Positions 25,187 through 33,766 of a stretch of 64,000 bases of DNA are shown piece by piece (the stretch's first letter is position 1; each line of letters starts with the position of its first letter). A program made the translations under genes and the position numbers. The stretch is from Arcicella rosea (GTDB lineage: Bacteria > Bacteroidota > Bacteroidia > Cytophagales > Spirosomataceae), in assembly GCF_014204325.1 (NCBI RefSeq), contig NZ_JACHKT010000001.1, forward strand, positions 1-64,000, given 5' to 3'. Below the pieces are notes generated by a model, which made no database searches, had not been told where the DNA came from, and saw nothing but the letters and a program-made list of their open reading frames with translations.

Positions 25187-26575
25187 TTATTTAAGAAATT
25201 CCTCAAACCATCTACCCGATTCCTTCACAGTTCTTTGTTGCGTTTTAAAATCTATGTGAACTAAACCAAATCTTGGTATATAACCTTCTGTCCACTCGAA
25301 ATTATCGGTGAGTGTCCAAGCCAAGTATCCATTTATATTTACTCCTTCCTGTTTGGCTTTCAAAATATGTTGTAAATAACTTTGATAAAAAGCTACTCTT
25401 TCGCTATCGTTTATCTTTCCGTCAATTAATTCATCTTTAAAAGCCGCACCGTTTTCCGTCACCATGATTTGTTTAATGCCTTTGTATTCACCAAATTGTT
25501 TCAAAATATTATACATTCCATCAGGCGATACTTCCCAACCTAAATCCGTTACAGTATCAATTTTTCTGGTTTTTGGTTTTACTTCAAGGGCTTTCAAATA
25601 TGGAATCCAAAAGGCACTTTTCACTACCAATTTAAAATAATTCTGTACGCCAATAAAGTCGAAATCAAAAGCTAATTTCTCCATATCGCCAGCATGAACG
25701 TACTTTTTCATCATATTTTGTAGAAAAGGCAACTCATGCACAGGATAACCCAAACCCAAAGTAGGTTCAAGAAACAAACGATTCAACAAAGCATCAATGC
25801 GTTTGGCAGCACGTTTATCATTGTCGCTATCGGTAAAAGGCTCGATAAATGAACACGAAAAAGTAGTACCAATCACTGCTTCGGGTACATTTTTGCGGAT
25901 AATTCTTCCACCTTCGGCTTGGCACATGGCTACATGATGCACGGCTGGCAAGAAGTTTCGCATTCCCAAACGACCGGGTGCGTGATAACCCGTCATATAA
26001 CCCAAACCTGTAAAACCTGCGGGTTCGTTTAGCACTAACCAATACTTTACTTTTGAGGCAAATTCACGAGTAACAACTTCGCAATAATCCGAAAACCATT
26101 CGATAATATCACGGTTTGTCCAGCCACCTTTGTCTTCTAAAGTCTGTGGTAAATCCCAATGATACAAGGTAACGTAGGGTTCTAAACCGTTCTCTAAGCA
26201 ACAATCTATTATTCGGTGATAAAACTCCAATCCTGCATGATTTACTTTGCCTGTACCGTGGGGTAAAATGCGAGTCCAAGCGATAGAAAAACGAAAAGTA
26301 TTGAAATTGAGCGACTTTGCCAGTAAAATATCCTCCTCGAAACGATGATAGAAATCGCAAGCTACTTTAGCGTTTTGCTTATCTTTGATTTTATTTTTAT
26401 GAGAAAACTTATCCCAGATAGATTCGCCTTTACCATCTTTATCCCAAGCACCTTCGTTTTGGAAAGCAGCCATGGCTATTCCCCAAGCAAAATCTTTCCC
26501 GAAAGCCTCTTTTGAAAATTTCTTTTCTTGAACGATTGAAGTGGGCGACAAACTAATATATTGATTCTCTTGCAT
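25187..26575 (-). CDS. GH1 beta-glucosidase
   Basis: The 462-residue enzyme has the typical family 1 length and no signal peptide, so it acts in the cytoplasm, splitting beta-linked disaccharides or oligosaccharides. The acid/base Glu184 is in YWLVLNEPAGF and the nucleophile Glu374 in IMVTENGAAF. FAWGIAMAAFQNEGAWDKDGKG at the N terminus is the substrate-binding start (Gln39), and NFEWTEGYIPRFGLVHIDF closes the barrel. It could complete degradation of oligosaccharides produced by the polysaccharide locus 9 kb away. It is transcribed alone, with a promoter-like TACTTTTG just upstream of its start. Confidence 0.95.
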   Translation of the reverse strand: MQENQYISLSPTSIVQEKKFSKEAFGKDFAWGIAMAAFQNEGAWDKDGKGESIWDKFSHKNKIKDKQNAKVACDFYHRFEEDILLAKSLNFNTFRFSIAWTRILPHGTGKVNHAGLEFYHRIIDCCLENGLEPYVTLYHWDLPQTLEDKGGWTNRDIIEWFSDYCEVVTREFASKVKYWLVLNEPAGFTGLGYMTGYHAPGRLGMRNFLPAVHHVAMCQAEGGRIIRKNVPEAVIGTTFSCSFIEPFTDSDNDKRAAKRIDALLNRLFLEPTLGLGYPVHELPFLQNMMKKYVHAGDMEKLAFDFDFIGVQNYFKLVVKSAFWIPYLKALEVKPKTRKIDTVTDLGWEVSPDGMYNILKQFGEYKGIKQIMVTENGAAFKDELIDGKINDSERVAFYQSYLQHILKAKQEGVNINGYLAWTLTDNFEWTEGYIPRFGLVHIDFKTQQRTVKESGRWFEEFLK

Positions 26576-26597
26576 TTAGACCTAAAATTTTGGGTTG

Positions 26598-26605
26598 CAA
26601 AAGTA
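26598..26605 (-). promoter_or_regulatory. Candidate Bacteroidota -7 promoter element of the GH1 gene
   Basis: On the minus strand TACTTTTG matches the Bacteroidota -7 consensus TAnnTTTG and would place the transcript start about 15 bases before the ATG. I see no clear -33 TTG at the expected distance, so this is a moderate match. Confidence 0.4.
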
Positions 26606-26730
26606 AGTATAAAAATCGTTATTGTTATGTTAAATTTTTTGGAGGGGAAATTAGGGTGTATTAAACTGATTGAGAATGCACACTCTTTTTGATTTTAAGC
26701 TTTGGGAAATCCTAAAACAGAGTAAAAAAG

Positions 26731-27426
26731 CTATGAGAAGAGTTCCTCTTCATTATTTTTCAATATCTCACTATTAATCTTATCCTTAATTTTTCCAATG
26801 GTTAAAATATCTTTAGCAAGTTTAAAAACTTCTGTAGTTGCAAGGACAGGAAAACCATCATTATTGACTTGAAAATGTGGCTCGGAATTCCTAATCGCAT
26901 ACTGAATAAGAATCGGATGTTTCCGAGGATTAAAGCCTCCTTTAACTATTTTACCTACAAATGACTTCCATTTATTAGATACTTCTAAGCCTTCAAAATC
27001 TGGTTTACTTTTTTCTTGGTGATAATATAACCACACCTCAAAACACGGATTACTTTGAGCAATATTCCAATTCATTAGCTTATCACAATAGGCTCTTAAA
27101 TCTATTAATTGTGGTTTTCGGCTATTAGTATTGTCTTCGTCTGTGTCTAAGACAATCCACACCTTATCACCTTCTCGATAATCATATTTAGGTTCTAAAT
27201 TTTCATCACTTTTTATCAGAGAATTTTGTGCTAACAGCCATAAACCTTTAGGAGAATTATCATCACTTGAATCTAATTCATGTACAATAAGGTTTAGTCT
27301 TGAATCAATACCTTCGAAGTACTGAAAATACTTAAATTCTCTATCTTTACCTTCACAAAATATGTAGATTTTTGTGGCACTTCTTTCTGGTTCTTCTCGT
27401 TCAAACGGTCTGTTTCGTAGTAACAT
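26731..27426 (-). CDS. RloB-like TOPRIM-type protein (AbiLii-like)
   Basis: The 231-residue protein has the RloB family hallmarks: IYIFCEGKDREFKYF with Glu25, VWIVLDTDEDNT with Asp94/Asp96/Asp98, and SNPCFEVWLYYH. The acidic residues resemble a TOPRIM nuclease centre. RloB proteins pair with AAA ATPases in Abi-type and restriction-linked defence loci; the lactococcal AbiL system has this make-up. The start overlaps the end of the ATPase gene by 26 bases, which implies translational coupling and a joint complex. Action on phage or host nucleic acid is inferred from the family, not shown. Confidence 0.82.
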   Translation of the reverse strand: MLLRNRPFEREEPERSATKIYIFCEGKDREFKYFQYFEGIDSRLNLIVHELDSSDDNSPKGLWLLAQNSLIKSDENLEPKYDYREGDKVWIVLDTDEDNTNSRKPQLIDLRAYCDKLMNWNIAQSNPCFEVWLYYHQEKSKPDFEGLEVSNKWKSFVGKIVKGGFNPRKHPILIQYAIRNSEPHFQVNNDGFPVLATTEVFKLAKDILTIGKIKDKINSEILKNNEEELFS

Positions 27427-28777
27427 TATGATGCCAGTTTAAGTCTTGTAAATTTCCTAAGAAAGGGATAGAGCCGTATCTACCATTTAAATACCCTTTT
27501 TGAATATCAATTGTTTTATGTTCTTTAAAAGCACTTAACGAATATAAATCTGTACTTCCAGTATCATCTTTTTCTGCAAACCAAATTTCATCTATTCTAA
27601 AAATCTCTTGATCTAACAAATTCGACTCATGAGTTGTGAATATGAGCTGTCCTTTAGTTTCAGTATCTAACGAGAATTTCTTCACTAACTCTTTAATCAA
27701 CAGTGGGTGAATGCTTCTTTCAATTTCATCAATCACATATACTTTATTGTCACTGATTAGCCCTTCAAAAGCAGGGGTGAAATCTAATAGTCTGGTAGTT
27801 CCATCGGATTCTTCATTCATATCAAAAGTAGCAATCATTGATGATTCACCTTTATGGCTAAGCTGTATTCTCTTTACAAAAATCTGGTTATTTTCTTTGA
27901 CAAAATTTAATTCATCACCATTATTTAGGCGAGCAGAAACTACTTTATTTTCAGATTCATCTATTTTCTCTCTAATTCTCTCAAGCTCATCTTGGTCATT
28001 TTTACCAAAGTAATCTTCTATGGGTATCTTCTGAATTGATAAGCCTGTGATGCCAATATTGAAAGAACTCATAATTACATCGACAAAGTTTTTAAATTTA
28101 TTATCTAAATCTATTCTTTGTGGCAAAGCTGTTGCTTTAGTGTCAGGTTTGATGATCTTCAAAGAGTTTTCAAACCATCCGAATGCTTTTTTTATAATTT
28201 TCAGATTTTCATTATCTCTATTCGCAAGTAATTTTAAAATAGGTTTGTTTGGCTTAACAAACTCTTGTAGTAAAACTTCTTTTATGATTTGACTCCTTTC
28301 ATCTTTCTCAAACTTTTCTGAAAACTGAATACTTGTTTTTTCAAAAGAATCTGTTTTTCGTTCATAAATTAAAACGTCTTCCTTTACTCCCAATCCGGAT
28401 TGATATAGCTCTTCTGTTGAAATAATGCCATTTATTATCTCAACACCATAGTAAAAAGTAATATCATCCTGCATAAATTCAATGGCAATTAACTGAGGAG
28501 TATCTGATTTATTCTCTTGAAACTTGAATTGTCCATTTTTTAATTTTGATGGAATATGTTCTTCTAAAACCAAATATTTCAGCATAGCCAACCCATGAAT
28601 AAGATTAGATTTTCCAGCTCCATTAGCCCCATATATAGCAGATAGTTTCAATACCTCAAAATCTTGAAATTTATAGATATGTTCTTTCAGAGTCCCTAAT
28701 CGTTTGTTAGGAAATAGATTAAACTCTTTCTGTTTACCGAAAGACAAAACATTATTTAATACAAATCTGATTAGCAT
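27401..28777 (-). CDS. AAA family ATPase, RloA/AbiLi-like
   Basis: I chose the ATG at 28777 (MLIRFVLNNVLSFG), which begins with the typical strand of OLD/ABC-type ATPases; seven more codons upstream would extend through a palindrome. The 458-residue protein has Walker A GANGAGKSN (about 50-58), an ABC-like signature region in the middle and Walker B VYVIDEIERSIHP (acidic pair near 350-351), then LIFTTHESNLLD (H-loop). This is an SMC/OLD-like ATPase of the AAA_15/21 group, likely sensing infection or DNA state and controlling the RloB-like partner encoded next. Confidence 0.85.
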   Translation of the reverse strand: MLIRFVLNNVLSFGKQKEFNLFPNKRLGTLKEHIYKFQDFEVLKLSAIYGANGAGKSNLIHGLAMLKYLVLEEHIPSKLKNGQFKFQENKSDTPQLIAIEFMQDDITFYYGVEIINGIISTEELYQSGLGVKEDVLIYERKTDSFEKTSIQFSEKFEKDERSQIIKEVLLQEFVKPNKPILKLLANRDNENLKIIKKAFGWFENSLKIIKPDTKATALPQRIDLDNKFKNFVDVIMSSFNIGITGLSIQKIPIEDYFGKNDQDELERIREKIDESENKVVSARLNNGDELNFVKENNQIFVKRIQLSHKGESSMIATFDMNEESDGTTRLLDFTPAFEGLISDNKVYVIDEIERSIHPLLIKELVKKFSLDTETKGQLIFTTHESNLLDQEIFRIDEIWFAEKDDTGSTDLYSLSAFKEHKTIDIQKGYLNGRYGSIPFLGNLQDLNWHHNVTTKQTV

Positions 28778-28780
28778 ATT

Positions 28781-28795
28781 CGTGAAATTTTCACG
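28781..28795 (-). promoter_or_regulatory. Palindrome touching the start codon of the ATPase gene
   Basis: CGTGAAA-T-TTTCACG is a perfect 15-bp inverted repeat ending 3 bases before the start codon of the defence-type ATPase. It could be an operator that blocks transcription or an mRNA structure that covers the initiation site. No regulator gene lies beside it. Confidence 0.5.
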
Positions 28796-28941
28796 CAAAT
28801 TATATTGTTTTGATTTCTTATCCTATCATTATCAAGAATTTGATAATACATTTTGAATTTTATGAGATGCAATTGGCTTTTATTTATGGTTGAATGAATC
28901 ATAAAAACAACTGTACCCTCAATTGAAGCTGAAATTTGTAT

Positions 28942-29466
28942 TTAATAAATCGTTTTATTCGCTTCATTCTCAAGTGCTATCTCTTTGTCTTCAATGTCAT
29001 TTTGTACTTTATCAATAATGTAAACTAAAATCAACGCTACAATATTTATGGAGATAATGACTGAATTATCGCTTGCATTAAAGTTGAGTGTATTTTCAGC
29101 AAGGGAAAAACCTGAGATAACTTTTAATGTTTCGGTATAACTAATGCCTAACGATAACATGATACCTGCTACAAACTTAAAAGTGATGCCAGAAAGCGTA
29201 AAATTAAAGACTTGTAATACTTGACTAAGCAATGAAAATTGTAAGCCTTTGTTGTGTTTTCCTTTTACAAGTAACTGCCCACTATACACCGACAAAGCAC
29301 TAACAGCTAAACAAAATATCGAAAGAATTGCTATTGTTTGATTAATAACATTGGTTTGTGATAGTTGATAAATGGCAAAGCCAATGGATGTAATACCTCC
29401 TATAATTTGATAATAACCAATGCTGTTGAGAATTATTTTTTGGTCTTTGTTAAGTTTTGTTTCCAT
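28942..29466 (-). CDS. Membrane protein of unknown function
   Basis: The 174-residue protein has four predicted membrane helices: about 15-35 (IIGGITSIGFAIYQL), 42-62 (TIAILSIFCLAVSALSVY), 88-112 (FNFTLSGITFKFVAGIMLSLGI) and 135-152 (VIISINIVALILVYII), with a short acidic tail NDIEDKEIALENEA. No family motif was recognised. It is transcribed in the same direction as the RloA/B-like pair, 164 bases upstream of it, so membership of that island is possible but not shown. Confidence 0.65.
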   Translation of the reverse strand: METKLNKDQKIILNSIGYYQIIGGITSIGFAIYQLSQTNVINQTIAILSIFCLAVSALSVYSGQLLVKGKHNKGLQFSLLSQVLQVFNFTLSGITFKFVAGIMLSLGISYTETLKVISGFSLAENTLNFNASDNSVIISINIVALILVYIIDKVQNDIEDKEIALENEANKTIY

Positions 29467-29954
29467 AATATTTCGATTGCTTGTATGAAAGTTGTTGACT
29501 ATTTACTGTACGTAAAATCTATTCAAAAAGATTGGCAAATTTAATAATAATTTTCTTCATCGTATAGTCTCTAATACTACTTATAAGTAATAATACTGTA
29601 GGTTATATCCTGACTTCTGAAAATTCATGATAGTTTTTACTTATTAAAAAACCTAATACCTTATAAATAACCAATAATCAATTAGCTAAAACTATAGTTT
29701 GATAAACTTATCTTTTTACAAATTACTTGTTTCAATTTTCATAAATCACTCAAAGAGTTAGATGCTTTAATAGAATTTTAGTCATTGATATTTTATTTAT
29801 TTTTAATCAGCATTAAATAAATCAACTGGCACAGTTGAGTCTGTTCATTAAACTATGCCAATAAATTTTTTAAGTAGAAAGTGTAATCTTGTCCTAGTTC
29901 AATGTTTTGGAAGTATCGTCGCAGTAATTTTGAGACAAGAAAACAAACAAGACG
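29467..29954. other. AT-rich intergenic region
   Basis: These 488 bases separate divergent genes and contain only AT-rich sequence with short imperfect dyads, such as ATACTACTTATAAGTAATAA near 29574-29593. I see no RNA gene, repeat element or coding frame; it should contain promoters for both neighbours. Confidence 0.5.
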
Positions 29955-30830
29955 ATGGACAGAAAGACTTTCATACAAAAAGGAATTACAGGTACAGGTA
30001 TTTTTGCAGCTTCTGCTGCTTTGGGAAATGTTATTAAAAACGATATTGATGAGTTGAAAGAACTTGATATTATTGGTTTCAACCATATTCCAAATACACC
30101 TTCTAAGATTTTAGAAAATTCTGTTTTTCATAAAGCTGATTCTCGTGGACATGCTAATCATGGTTGGTTAGACAGTAATCATACTTTTAGTTTTGCCAAT
30201 TATTACAATCCTGAACGTATGCACTTTGGTGTATTAAGGGTTTTGAACGACGACCGTGTTGATGCAGGAAAAGGTTTTGGAACGCATCCGCATGATAATA
30301 TGGAAATTATTTCTATTCCTTTAGAAGGGAATTTAGAACATAAAGACAGCATGGGAAATGTGGCAGTCATCAAAAAAGGAGACATCCAAGCAATGAGTGC
30401 AGGTACGGGCATTTACCATTCTGAATATAATGAAAGTAAAAATGATTTGGTGAAATTTCTACAAATTTGGGTTTTCCCGAACAAAAAGAATATTACTCCT
30501 CGCTACGACCAAATTACTTTAGATGTTAATGACAGACATAATAATCTTCAACAGATTTTATCACCCAATCCAGAAGATGCAGGTGTTTGGATTCATCAAG
30601 ATGCTTGGTTTCACTTAGGAAAATTTGATGAAGGTTTTGCCAAAACATATCAAATCAAGAAAAAAGGAAATGGCGTTTATGCTTTTGTATTGAGTGGAAG
30701 TTTTGACATTGAAGGTTTTACGGTTGCTCAAAGAGATGGTTTTGGTGTTTGGGATATTGATCATTTGCAAATAAAAGCAAATAGTCAAGATGCGGAAATT
30801 TTATTAATGGAAGTACCGATGTCGTTATGA
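29955..30830 (+). CDS. Pirin family protein with Tat-like leader
   Basis: The 291-residue protein has a bicupin pirin body. Metal ligands can be placed at His111 and His113 in GTHPHDNMEIISIPLEGNLEH and at His155 and Glu157 in GTGIYHSEYNES. The C-terminal cupin has VYAFVLSGSFDIEG. It is longer than the roughly 235 residues of a typical pirin because of an N-terminal stretch, DRKTFIQKGITGTGIFAASAAL, that looks like a degenerate twin-arginine or export leader (DRK rather than RR). Some pirins have quercetinase activity; function here is open. It overlaps the next gene by 4 bases (ATGA). Confidence 0.85.
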   Translation: MDRKTFIQKGITGTGIFAASAALGNVIKNDIDELKELDIIGFNHIPNTPSKILENSVFHKADSRGHANHGWLDSNHTFSFANYYNPERMHFGVLRVLNDDRVDAGKGFGTHPHDNMEIISIPLEGNLEHKDSMGNVAVIKKGDIQAMSAGTGIYHSEYNESKNDLVKFLQIWVFPNKKNITPRYDQITLDVNDRHNNLQQILSPNPEDAGVWIHQDAWFHLGKFDEGFAKTYQIKKKGNGVYAFVLSGSFDIEGFTVAQRDGFGVWDIDHLQIKANSQDAEILLMEVPMSL

Positions 30831-31150
30831 GAAAATTCGAAATATTAGTAATCGGAAGGAATGTTGATATTCATGAAACGGTATTGAGATTAATCAACAA
30901 AAATGAAGCTTGGCAAGCTACAGGTGCTTTGACCGACGAAGAATCGTGCAGACTATGCAAGGAAAAAAGGTATGATATGGTTCTGTTAGGAAGCGGAATA
31001 GAAGAGGCATCTGAAAATAAATTGAGAGAATACTTTCAAAGTATCAATCCTAATTTACCCATAGTTCAGCATTACGGAGGAGGAAGTGGTTTATTATACT
31101 GCGAAATTATGCAGGTTATTGAAAAGCTGAAAGAAATTAATGAAAGGTGA
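30827..31150 (+). CDS. Small receiver-like protein
   Basis: The 107-residue protein looks like a CheY-type alpha/beta fold: strand FEILVIGRN, helix ETVLRLINKN, helix and strand around KEKRYDMVLLGSGIEEA, then PIVQHYGGGSGLL. The position where receivers carry the phosphorylated Asp reads Gly (MVLLGSG), so it would not be phosphorylated. Its start overlaps the pirin stop by 4 bases (ATGA), so both are translated together and may interact. No family could be named. Confidence 0.65.
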   Translation: MRKFEILVIGRNVDIHETVLRLINKNEAWQATGALTDEESCRLCKEKRYDMVLLGSGIEEASENKLREYFQSINPNLPIVQHYGGGSGLLYCEIMQVIEKLKEINER

Positions 31151-31185
31151 TATAAAAATCACTAATTCACTTAATCACAATTATA

Positions 31186-31722
31186 CTAATCTTTTTCAAT
31201 CTTAATATTCTTAGCATCAGCAGGATTCATTACACGTTTAATACCCATGAATCTTTTCTGGTAATAAGCGGCATCTAAATAATCGTAACGAACACCACCG
31301 TTCCAAGCTGAGTGAATAAACTTAATATATTTGTCGGTTACTTCGGTAACTATTCCGACGTGACCGACTCTCTTCCCTTTGGCATTGTGTCCTTTAAAGA
31401 AAATTAAATCACTAGGCTGGGCTTCAATTCTGGAAACAGAGTAACCCAATAGACTTTGAGCAGCACTTCCATGCGGTAAAATCATCCCAAAGTTTTTAAA
31501 GCAATAGCGAACAAAACCAGAGCAATCAAAACCTTTTTTGGAAGTTCCACCTGAGCGATACCTCAGATGAAGGTGGTCATTAGCGAAGTCAAGGAGATTA
31601 TTTACTGTACCGAAAGTGAATTGATTAGACTTCTTGTGGGTCGAATCGGAAGGAGTAAATTGTCCAAAAGAAACAAATTTAATTCCAATACAAAAGATGG
31701 TAAATAAAGCTTTTTTCAGCAT
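31186..31722 (-). CDS. NlpC/P60 family cell-wall endopeptidase
   Basis: The 178-residue protein has a signal peptide (about 1-21) and a single NlpC/P60 domain. Catalytic Cys67 lies in KKGFDCSGFVRYCF, His121 in VGHVGIVTEV and the third residue is probably His137 in IKFIHSAWNGG. The enzyme cleaves peptide stems of peptidoglycan, typically gamma-D-Glu-diaminopimelate bonds. No SH3 domain is present, so it is a minimal version. It stands alone, in convergent orientation to the pirin gene pair. Confidence 0.9.
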   Translation of the reverse strand: MLKKALFTIFCIGIKFVSFGQFTPSDSTHKKSNQFTFGTVNNLLDFANDHLHLRYRSGGTSKKGFDCSGFVRYCFKNFGMILPHGSAAQSLLGYSVSRIEAQPSDLIFFKGHNAKGKRVGHVGIVTEVTDKYIKFIHSAWNGGVRYDYLDAAYYQKRFMGIKRVMNPADAKNIKIEKD

Positions 31723-31967
31723 AATATTGGGTATGATGTCTGAGTTCAGTGTCTAAATTAGTTAAAAAAGTTCAAAAACGAAAACGTTTATCTTTATTTT
31801 ATCCAATTGTCGATAAGCTTTTAACTGATTTTTAAAGATTATAGTATATCAAAATTGATAATTCATCTTGAAAATGCTGAAAGATTTTACCTTCAAAAGA
31901 GTAAAAATAGGAATAGAAGCCATTGAAATTTTTGTTATATTTACAAGTATATCATCCTTTAGAACTC

Positions 31968-32171
31968 ATGAAAGTTGACTCAACAAATAAGCCATATATT
32001 TTCAAGAAAGTAAAAACCTATTCCGCAGAAGAAATCATTGCAGCTGGAGGCACGACTGCTTTTGGGAAGTTGACGGGGCATACGCCAGAACGTTTAAAAG
32101 ATATGCCAGTAGGAGAACCTTTAACAGAAGAAGAATATAAAAAAGCACTGAAGACGTTAAAAAACAGATAG
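31968..32171 (+). CDS. Putative antitoxin of a PIN-type toxin-antitoxin pair
   Basis: The ATG at 31968 gives a 67-residue protein (MKVDSTNKPYIFKKVKTYSA onward); an upstream TTG start would add 15 unlikely residues. It has a short helix AEEIIAAGGTTAFGKLTG and an acidic C-terminal part (GEPLTEEEYKKALKTL) that could wrap around a toxin. Its TAG stop is immediately followed by the ATG of the PIN-domain gene, so the two form one transcript. The antitoxin role rests on this arrangement only. Confidence 0.65.
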   Translation: MKVDSTNKPYIFKKVKTYSAEEIIAAGGTTAFGKLTGHTPERLKDMPVGEPLTEEEYKKALKTLKNR

Positions 32172-32636
32172 ATGAATTTACTGTTCGACACCAATATCAT
32201 TATCTCAATTGCCCGTTCGACAAATCCAGTGAGAGCAGTTGAACTATTAAATCCAAATGCTGAAGTTATTTATATCTCAATTGCGAGTATTGCTGAAGTA
32301 CAATCTATCGCTTTTCAAAATAATTGGGGAAGTGTTAAGTTGACTTCTTTAGAATATCTTTTCAGTAATGTTACTGTAATAGAATTGACAGATATATTGA
32401 TTGATTCTTATATCAATATCGACGCATTCAGTCAAAGAAATCATCCAAGTTTTCAAGAATTCCCTCATAAAACATCCAGAAATATGGGTAAAAATGACCT
32501 TTGGATTGCCGCTACAGCCTCTTTGTTAAATTTAACGCTAGTCACTACAGATGCAGACTTTGATCATCTCAATAATTACTTCCTCCAACGCTACAAACTA
32601 GAACCCAAAGACCTACGGAAATATCTTGCCAATTGA
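32172..32636 (+). CDS. PIN domain ribonuclease toxin (VapC-like)
   Basis: The 154-residue protein is a single PIN domain with the expected acidic residues: Asp6 in LLFDTNIIISIAR, Glu in SIASIAEVQSIAF, Asp in KNDLWIAATASLLN and Asp in LVTTDADFDHL. Such proteins cut tRNA or other RNA when freed from their antitoxin. The small gene directly upstream is the likely antitoxin. Its last 46 bases overlap the 3' end of the convergent glycosyltransferase gene, so the two transcripts are antisense there. Confidence 0.85.
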   Translation: MNLLFDTNIIISIARSTNPVRAVELLNPNAEVIYISIASIAEVQSIAFQNNWGSVKLTSLEYLFSNVTVIELTDILIDSYINIDAFSQRNHPSFQEFPHKTSRNMGKNDLWIAATASLLNLTLVTTDADFDHLNNYFLQRYKLEPKDLRKYLAN

Positions 32637-33754
32637 GTTGTTCTTCTGAAAGTATAAATCTCAATTTCTTTCTTGGTTACTTCTTCTAAAGTATGTAAAA
32701 AAATACTGGCTGTTTGTGCTTGCCAAGCTTGAAAAGTGTTAGCAATACTTTGGTGCTGAGGAAGGTATTCAATAAAACGAGAGAAGTTAAAAGTAGTATC
32801 AGCAATGCCAGCACCAGCACGTTCGCCATCTAAAGCATTAATTTGTTGTTCAATATGGTTTGGGACAGGAACCATCATGATAGGTTTTCCTAAATACATT
32901 GCTTCACAAACAGACTCAAAACCTGCAGTACAAACTAATCCTGCACAATTTTGCATCATATTCAAAAACTTATCGGCATTTACTTGGTGAAAAGTAAGGT
33001 TTTCATGACAATTCCATTCATTGCCAAACTCACGATTGTTCCAAAAGCAATGTACTTCCACATTTCTGTGTTCTGCATGCCAATTGATAATATCTTCGGC
33101 TAATTTATGGTGTGTAATGTAGGCTAGAAAATAAGGTTTTGTAGTAGGTTGTAAGGCTTTTACTTCTTCACGCAAAAGCGGAGGAGTTACCACAATATTG
33201 TTAGCATTATCTTCGGGCATTTCTACAAAAGATAATGCTAGTTTTTTTGTTGAATTTAGAGAGGTAAGATGGGTGTTGAGGTTTAATAATAAACGGTCTA
33301 TTTTTTTATCAGATAAAGTAATAAATTGATTGTGAAGTAATAAATACTGATGTCCAACACAAACAACTGGGATATTCGGGCGATGAAATTGTGCATACAA
33401 TCCACAAATAATATCATAAAAATTCACGATAACATCTGGGCGATGAGTATTAACTTCTTCTGCTAAATATTGAATACTCTTACGATACTTGCTAAATTTT
33501 AACAAATGTGTTTTAATAGTATCCCAAACTTTCACCGCTTTGGTTTGTCCGTAAACTAAACTTGGAGCAGCAAAAGTATTAATCGGAGCGTTTATTTTAT
33601 CTGTAAAGAAAGTTGGTAAGTTACGATTGTCTTCCATGCCAACCATTACAGAAACCACTTCATGCCCTGCGGCAGTCAGGATTTCAAAAAGAGAAATAGC
33701 CTGTGTTAAATGTCCACGACCTTCTCCTTGCACGACGAATAAATACTTGCTCAT
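32591..33754 (-). CDS. MurG-like glycosyltransferase
   Basis: The 387-residue protein is a GT-B fold enzyme related to MurG and the UDP-glycosyltransferases. Its N-terminal loop QGEGRGHLTQA is the acceptor-binding segment, and the C-terminal half has LVCTAGFESVCEAMYLGKPIMMVPVP for nucleotide-sugar binding. There is no signal peptide; it should act at the cytoplasmic membrane. It is encoded 12 bases after an LpxH-like phosphoesterase gene and in the same direction, so the pair may build a glycolipid or modify lipid-linked sugars. The acceptor is unknown. The 3' end overlaps the toxin gene on the other strand. Confidence 0.8.
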   Translation of the reverse strand: MSKYLFVVQGEGRGHLTQAISLFEILTAAGHEVVSVMVGMEDNRNLPTFFTDKINAPINTFAAPSLVYGQTKAVKVWDTIKTHLLKFSKYRKSIQYLAEEVNTHRPDVIVNFYDIICGLYAQFHRPNIPVVCVGHQYLLLHNQFITLSDKKIDRLLLNLNTHLTSLNSTKKLALSFVEMPEDNANNIVVTPPLLREEVKALQPTTKPYFLAYITHHKLAEDIINWHAEHRNVEVHCFWNNREFGNEWNCHENLTFHQVNADKFLNMMQNCAGLVCTAGFESVCEAMYLGKPIMMVPVPNHIEQQINALDGERAGAGIADTTFNFSRFIEYLPQHQSIANTFQAWQAQTASIFLHTLEEVTKKEIEIYTFRRTTQLARYFRRSLGSSL

Positions 33755-33766
33755 ATTGGTTGTATG

